DNA from: Gordonia westfalica
GTDB taxonomy: Bacteria; Actinomycetota; Actinomycetes; Mycobacteriales; Mycobacteriaceae
NCBI RefSeq assembly: GCF_900105725.1
Contig: NZ_FNLM01000034.1
Span: 1,674,001 to 1,738,000, forward strand
Direction: 5' to 3'
DNA: 64,000 nt
Shown here: piece by piece, positions 59,615 through 64,000 of the stretch
Layout: each line of letters opens with the position of its first letter
Numbering within the stretch: the stretch's first letter is position 1
Notes under the pieces: model-generated
Told to the model about the DNA's origin: nothing
Database searches by the model: none
What the model saw: only the letters and a program-made list of their open reading frames with translations
Translations under genes and position numbers: made by a program

Positions 59615-60426
59615 TGTTGCCCCGCATGTGGTCGGCAGATATTCAGGATTACGAATCGGAGTTGATCGCGGGCAATCTCACGGCGCAGACGCGCGCCTTG
59701 CGGGTGTATCACCTGCGCCGGTTCGCCGCCGACCACCCGTTGAGCCCGCTGGGCACCATCACGCGCACCGATCTGATCGCCTGGCTGGCCGCCCACGACT
59801 GGTCGGCCGAGACGCGCCGGTCCTACCGGGCCTCGCTGCGCCGGTTCTTTGCCTGGGCGCACGCGTGTGGGCGTGTGGCTGTCGATCCCGCCGCGACGTT
59901 GCCGGCGATCCGGCCACCGCGCGCGTTGCCGCGTCCCACGCCCGATGTGGTGCTCGCGGCCGGGCTGGCCGGCGCCGATGAGCGGGTGCGGTTGATGCTC
60001 GAACTGATCGACGCGTGCGGGCTGCGCCGGGGTGAGGTGTGTCGTATCCACAGCCGCGACGTGGTGCCCGACCTGGTCGGCTACTCGCTGCGTATCCAGG
60101 GCAAGGGTGGCAACGTGCGCATTGTGCCGGTGCCGGCGCGCCTGGCCCGGCAGATCATCGACGCGGCCGGGTGGGTGTTCCCCGGTGCGATCGAGGGCCA
60201 CCTGTCCCCGCGCCGGGTCGGTGAGCTGGTCGCCGAGGCGTTGCCCGACGGGTGGACGGCGCACACGTTGCGGCATCGGTTCGCCACGCGGGCCTACTCG
60301 GTCAGCCACGACCTGCGCGCGGTCCAGGAACTACTCGGCCACGCCAAACCCGAGACCACCGCGATCTACACGATGATTCAGCCCGATCGGCTACGCGCGG
60401 TCGCCGAAGCGACCTGGGCGGCCTAG
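59599..60426 (+). CDS. int: Tyrosine-family site-specific integrase
   Basis: 275 residues. The N-terminal SAM-like core-binding domain (about 15-95) is followed by the catalytic domain with all key residues: R143 in GLRRGE, K169 in QGKGG, H222 and R225 in [13 protein letters not shown]248 in LLGHAK and the nucleophile Y257 in TTAIYTMIQ. There is no N-terminal arm-binding domain, so it is of the short XerD-like phage type. GTG 59599 is the longest start; ATG 59626 is also possible. Next to a tRNA-derived attachment site and convergent with phage tail genes, it should catalyse integration and excision of the element. Confidence 0.93.
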   Translation: MQQVLVLPRMWSADIQDYESELIAGNLTAQTRALRVYHLRRFAADHPLSPLGTITRTDLIAWLAAHDWSAETRRSYRASLRRFFAWAHACGRVAVDPAATLPAIRPPRALPRPTPDVVLAAGLAGADERVRLMLELIDACGLRRGEVCRIHSRDVVPDLVGYSLRIQGKGGNVRIVPVPARLARQIIDAAGWVFPGAIEGHLSPRRVGELVAEALPDGWTAHTLRHRFATRAYSVSHDLRAVQELLGHAKPETTAIYTMIQPDRLRAVAEATWAA

Positions 60427-61538
60427 GCCGCGGCGATCCGCTCGATGGCTAGTTGGGACAGGTGCACCGGATTGTTGACCGAGTACAGGGTGGCCAGCGT
60501 CCCGCCGGTGAATTGGAACCCTTGCAGGTGCACCAGGTCGCCGGCACCGAGGTAGACCACCGTCGAGGCGTTGTTGAGTCCGTTGGTGACCATGTTCGCC
60601 TGGGTCGCGGCTTCCTGGGTGATCCCGCCGATGCCGCCGCGTGTGATGACGATGGTCAGGCGCTTCTCGGCGGTCGAGTTCTTCCAGACGAACGACATTT
60701 GTCCGGTCAGGCGGTAGTAGCCCGAGGTCGCGATACGAAACGCGCCACCCTGGCGGGTCAGGCCCAGGGTGTCGACGACGGTGGTCCCCAGGGCGATGAC
60801 TGTCTGGGTGTCGTGGGTGACGTTCTGGGCGCTGGCAGCGGAGAAGATCGCCAGGCCGCTCGCGCCGGCGGGCCCGGCGGGGCCGGTGTCGCCCTTGTCG
60901 CCTTTGGCGCCGGCCGCGCCGGTGTCGCCCTTGGGGCCCTGGGCGCCGGCGGGTCCGGTGTCGCCCTTGTCGCCTTTCGGGCCGGCGGGCCCGGTGGCGC
61001 CGGTGTCGCCCTTGGGGCCCTGGGCGCCGGCCGGGCCTCGTGGGCCCTCGGGTCCGGTGGGGCCGGCGGGTCCGGTCTCGCCGGGATCGCCCTTGTCGCC
61101 TTTCGGGCCGGCGGGGCCCTCGGGGCCGGGGATCGGTTCGCCGCCCTCGCCGGTGCCGGCGGGGCCGGGTGGGCCCTGGGGGCCGCGCTCGCCGGGATCG
61201 CCCTTGTCGCCTTTCGGGCCGGCCGGGCCGCGCTCACCGGCGGCGCCGGCCGGGCCGCGCGGGCCCTCCGGTCCCTCGGCGCCGGCGGTGCCGGTGTCAC
61301 CTTTCGGGCCGGCGGGGCCGGTGGCCCCGGTGTCGCCCTTGGGCCCGGTGGGGCCGATGGGGCCGGCCGGGCCGGCGGGGCCGGGGTCGCCCTTTGGGCC
61401 CTGGGTGCCGGCGCCACCGCCGGCGCCCAGCTTGGCATCGACGGCCATCGCCAGGTCGCGAATCTGCTCGTGGCCCTTGGCGACCGGGTCGGTGGCGGTC
61501 GGGTACGGCAGGGCGTGTTTCGGGGTGGTCGCGGTCAT
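60423..61538 (-). CDS. Collagen-like phage tail fibre / minor tail protein
   Basis: 371 residues. A short N-terminal part ([21 protein letters not shown]) resembles phage tail-fibre attachment regions. It is followed by 29 and then 30 uninterrupted Gly-X-Y triplets, with [13 protein letters not shown] units, split by the 7-residue break EGGEPIP. The C-terminal 140 residues look like a C1q/TNF-type beta-sandwich ([29 protein letters not shown]), which would trimerise and seed the triple helix. GAGGAC precedes the ATG. Likely a trimeric rod with a receptor-binding tip. Confidence 0.85.
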   Translation of the reverse strand: MTATTPKHALPYPTATDPVAKGHEQIRDLAMAVDAKLGAGGGAGTQGPKGDPGPAGPAGPIGPTGPKGDTGATGPAGPKGDTGTAGAEGPEGPRGPAGAAGERGPAGPKGDKGDPGERGPQGPPGPAGTGEGGEPIPGPEGPAGPKGDKGDPGETGPAGPTGPEGPRGPAGAQGPKGDTGATGPAGPKGDKGDTGPAGAQGPKGDTGAAGAKGDKGDTGPAGPAGASGLAIFSAASAQNVTHDTQTVIALGTTVVDTLGLTRQGGAFRIATSGYYRLTGQMSFVWKNSTAEKRLTIVITRGGIGGITQEAATQANMVTNGLNNASTVVYLGAGDLVHLQGFQFTGGTLATLYSVNNPVHLSQLAIERIAAA

Positions 61539-61545
61539 GGTGTCC

Positions 61546-62997
61546 TCACGTCCAGTCCGAGGCCCAGGTGGCGGGCAGCTCGACGTTTTCCAGGGATGCG
61601 TAGCTGATCGACTCATCGAGTACGGTGTCGGGCCCGGCCCAGGTGAGTCGGTCGGTGTGGCCGAGCTGGCCCCACCCGAACATGTCGGGCACGCCGTCGA
61701 AATCGAGGTCGAGCCATTGCAGGGTGTAGGTGATGTGCCAGCGGCCGCGCCGGTACTCGATGCGCCCACCCGAGGGCCGGAAGATGGGCACGTAGACCAG
61801 CCAATCGGCGAATGGCGAACCGGGCACTGACACCAGCCCGTTGGTCTCGGCCGGCGTCAGGTGCCGGCGGGCGGCGGTGGCGTCGAGGAATCCGCCGGCG
61901 GTGCGGTCGGTGTCGTAGGTGATCACCGGGTGCAGCGGTCGGCGGCCCTCGGCGGTGGCGCGGGCCAGTAGTCGGTAGATCATCGGGTCGACGTCGAGGC
62001 CGTCAGATAGCCAGCTCTCGTGCACCAGCTCGTTGCGGCCGGCGATCGGCGGCGTGGGGTCGTCGAGCACGGTGTGAATCTCGCGGCCGGTGTCGTTGGC
62101 CCAGTTGTGCCACTTGACCACCACGCGCGTGATCGCCTGGGTCTTGGTTTGTTCCATGTCGTCGTCCTCGGCGACAGCCCAGCACGCCGGCACGGTCGCC
62201 GAGGGCCAGGGCGCCGTCGAGGAACCGGGGTCATACGGGCCGGGCGCGGTAGCCACGGTGACGATGTGGCCGGCGTCGCCGACGGCCGGCACGCGGCGCA
62301 GGGTGAGCAGGCCCCGCGCGCGTGGCACGATGCGATCGACCGAGCGGATCACGTTCTCGTGCTGGACGTAGGTCCACGACGCGCCGGTGGACTGGTAGAG
62401 CCGGGTGACCAGGTCGCGGACGTTGCCCTCGACCTCCCAGGGCGCCACCCGGTAGTTGACCATCGCCGGGTCGAAATAGGCGTCGGGGATGCCCGAGGCG
62501 GCGGCCACCTGCACGGCGGTGCGCACCGCGCGCGCCCGTAGGGTTTCGTGCGGCCAGGTGTTGGTGTTGCCGATGGCAGCCTGCACGGTGGCGTTGCCCA
62601 GCCCGGCGGTGGGGTCGGCCACGGTCAGGGTGACCATCCATTCACCGTCGGGCCGATCGCGGCGGCGTGGGCGCGCCTTGACCGCTGACACCTGACCGCG
62701 AAACACCAAGTGCGAGAACGATGTGGCGGCCTCGGTGGCGTAGAGCATCACCTGGGCGCCGACGGCCTGGGCGGCGGCGATGCGCTGGGCCCAGGCGCCG
62801 GCGCGGTCGTAGAGGGCCACCGTCAGGGTCGTGGTGTTCGGTTCGTCCCAGATGTCGTCGCGGCCCCAGTTGATGGCCAGGCCGTCGAGGATCACCGGCA
62901 CGGTGGGGTCCTCGGCGTCGAGGCCACATTCGAGCTCGACGCCGTCGATGTAGAGCCGGGGACGCGGGCGGACGGTGCCGGCGGCGGTCGTGCTCAC
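61546..62997 (-). CDS. Phage minor tail protein
   Basis: 483 residues, rich in beta-strand and without Cys-rich or membrane features. It begins near [23 protein letters not shown] and includes long stretches typical of siphophage minor tail proteins encoded after the tape measure gene (such as [20 protein letters not shown]). Its GTG start overlaps the tape measure stop (GTGA), and the fibre gene follows after 7 nt. The position is the main evidence for function: baseplate or tail-tip component. Confidence 0.72.
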   Translation of the reverse strand: MSTTAAGTVRPRPRLYIDGVELECGLDAEDPTVPVILDGLAINWGRDDIWDEPNTTTLTVALYDRAGAWAQRIAAAQAVGAQVMLYATEAATSFSHLVFRGQVSAVKARPRRRDRPDGEWMVTLTVADPTAGLGNATVQAAIGNTNTWPHETLRARAVRTAVQVAAASGIPDAYFDPAMVNYRVAPWEVEGNVRDLVTRLYQSTGASWTYVQHENVIRSVDRIVPRARGLLTLRRVPAVGDAGHIVTVATAPGPYDPGSSTAPWPSATVPACWAVAEDDDMEQTKTQAITRVVVKWHNWANDTGREIHTVLDDPTPPIAGRNELVHESWLSDGLDVDPMIYRLLARATAEGRRPLHPVITYDTDRTAGGFLDATAARRHLTPAETNGLVSVPGSPFADWLVYVPIFRPSGGRIEYRRGRWHITYTLQWLDLDFDGVPDMFGWGQLGHTDRLTWAGPDTVLDESISYASLENVELPATWASDWT

Positions 62998-64000
62998 CGC
63001 CGGCCGCCGATCAGCCCGGCCGGGCTGGTGCCGCGCGCGACGGCGGTCGAGCGCAGCGCCGAGGTGACCGCGTCGGCCACCCGCGCGGGATCGACGATGC
63101 CGGAACCGTCCACCCGCACGTTGATGATCGTCGCCGCGCCGGCGCGCGTCGGGGCGGCGATGCGTGCGAGCATCGAGAGCGGATCCGCACGCGCGGCGCT
63201 CAGCTCGGGGCCGGCGGCGGCGAAGTTCTCCCACGGCGCGGCGGCCATCGTCGGTACGGCCATGAACTCGGCCGGCCCGCCGCCGAAGATCGACGTCAGC
63301 CAGCTCGGCGGTGACGGCCAGCGCAGGCGGCCGATCCAGTCGATGAGTCCGCGGACCAGACCCACGACCCAGTCGATGGCGTCGCCCACGGCGCGAATGA
63401 TGCTGCGCGCGAACCCGAATGCGCGATCGAACACTGATCGGATGCGGTCGAGGGCGCCGCCGAGGATACGGCCGATCGCGCCGGCCACGGTGCTGACCGC
63501 GTCGGTGATCCACGACCAGGCCGAGGCGACCCAGCGGATCACCGCGTGCACGGCGTTACGGAACCACTCGCACTTGGTGTAGAGCAGCACGACGGCGGCG
63601 ATCACGGCGATGATCGCTATGACGATCCAGGTCAGCGGGTTGGCCAGAAACGCCGAATTCAGCGCCCATTGCACGGCGGTGGCCACCGTCGCCGCCGTGC
63701 GGTAGAGGGTCAGTGCGGCGTTGACGGCCAGGACCGCGACGGCCAGCCCGCCGATGATGCCGGCCAGGATGCCCACGGTGGTGGTGTTGCGTTGGGCCCA
63801 CTCGGCGGCGCCGGCCAGCTTCTCGGCGAACTGCGACACGATCGGTAGCAGGCTCTCCCCCAGCGACGCCTTGGCGTTCTCGAACTGGGCGGCCATGCGT
63901 TGCTGGGCGCCGGCGGTGGTGTCGGACTCGCGCGCGAACTGTCCGGTGGCCTTGGCGGTTTGCTCGGTCAGGATCGCGAGTCGCGCCTGAGTTTCGGCCT
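62994..64000 (-). CDS. Phage tail tape measure protein, cut by right window edge
   Basis: The C-terminal 335 residues of a long protein whose frame is open to the window end. AGAQQRMAAQFENAKASLGE and SLLPIVSQFAEKLAGAAEW match the conserved tape measure region. Two hydrophobic segments follow (VGILAGIIGGLAVAVLAVNA, and LTWIVIAIIAVIAAVVLLY), then repetitive amphipathic helices. Tape measure proteins set tail length and form part of the DNA channel. The N-terminal part lies beyond 64000. Confidence 0.87.
   Translation of the reverse strand, partial: AETQARLAILTEQTAKATGQFARESDTTAGAQQRMAAQFENAKASLGESLLPIVSQFAEKLAGAAEWAQRNTTTVGILAGIIGGLAVAVLAVNAALTLYRTAATVATAVQWALNSAFLANPLTWIVIAIIAVIAAVVLLYTKCEWFRNAVHAVIRWVASAWSWITDAVSTVAGAIGRILGGALDRIRSVFDRAFGFARSIIRAVGDAIDWVVGLVRGLIDWIGRLRWPSPPSWLTSIFGGGPAEFMAVPTMAAAPWENFAAAGPELSAARADPLSMLARIAAPTRAGAATIINVRVDGSGIVDPARVADAVTSALRSTAVARGTSPAGLIGGRR

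Noticed and set aside
60769..61830. 353-codon plus-strand Gly/Pro-rich frame opposite the collagen-like gene
   Set aside because: The reverse complement of Gly-X-Y coding DNA is itself Gly/Pro-rich. The minus-strand gene has a ribosome binding site, a capping domain and phage context.

Overview
High-GC actinobacterial chromosome, most likely Gordonia or a close relative in the Mycobacteriales. The reasons are an alkB - rubredoxin - rubredoxin - rubredoxin reductase - tetR alkane operon, a mycobacterial-type Lgt with a long acidic C-terminal tail, the hisDCBHA-imp-hisFI / trpE-x-trpCBA / lgt / pyk / tesB gene order known from Mycobacterium tuberculosis, a BacA-type ABC transporter, and frequent GTG starts with 4-nt ATGA/GTGA overlaps. 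Species assignment is inference.

Layout. 1-3366 (+): end of an alkane hydroxylase operon (alkB cut by the left edge). 3376-11152: mixed genes: a PLD-family enzyme, an anchored CHAP protein, a frameshifted hypothetical gene, DUF2461, a truncated FAD-binding protein overlapping guanine deaminase, a membrane ABM protein, a YchJ-like protein and dodecin. 11172-12752: a divergent alpha/beta-hydrolase and TetR pair around a threefold 14-bp repeat. 12726-17965 (-): a second TetR gene and a four-gene set resembling alicyclic acid (cyclohexanecarboxylate) degradation (AliB-, AliA-, BadH- and BadI-like). A shared 14-bp palindrome lies before the regulator and before the enzyme genes. 18201-20404 (+): ethanolamine ammonia-lyase eutBC. 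20412-26682 (-): SHOCT protein, DUF6325-like protein, FadD-type ligase, BacA-like transporter, membrane protein and TesB. 26751-34444 (-): pyruvate kinase and glutamate synthase gltBD. 34921-49167 (-): lgt and the trp and his biosynthetic genes, mostly tightly packed or overlapping, transcribed from hisD toward lgt. No trpF is present here, so the HisA/PriA enzyme probably serves both pathways.

49378-56072 (+): a hemerythrin-like protein, a dicarboxylate symporter gene broken by two frameshifts, a 31-residue membrane protein, then a Tat-exported flavin amine oxidase, a TetR regulator and a Tat-exported neutral ceramidase. A near-perfect 20-bp palindrome precedes the oxidase. Together these last three look like a regulated locus acting on ceramide or related lipids outside the cell. 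56332-59106 (-): two exported envelope proteins, a DUF4185 (GH183-like) protein and an L,D-transpeptidase.

59358-64000: left end of an integrated phage-like element. The 3' half of a tRNA (most like tRNA-Lys), still followed by its hairpin terminator, marks the attachment site. A tyrosine integrase follows, and facing it are tail genes: collagen-like fibre, minor tail protein and tape measure (cut by the right edge).

The most interesting observations are the two operator systems (alicyclic-acid cluster and amine oxidase/ceramidase locus), a hydrolase lacking its catalytic histidine, several long intergenic palindromes and a 41-bp tandem repeat, and the tRNA-targeted element with its tail module next to the integrase.
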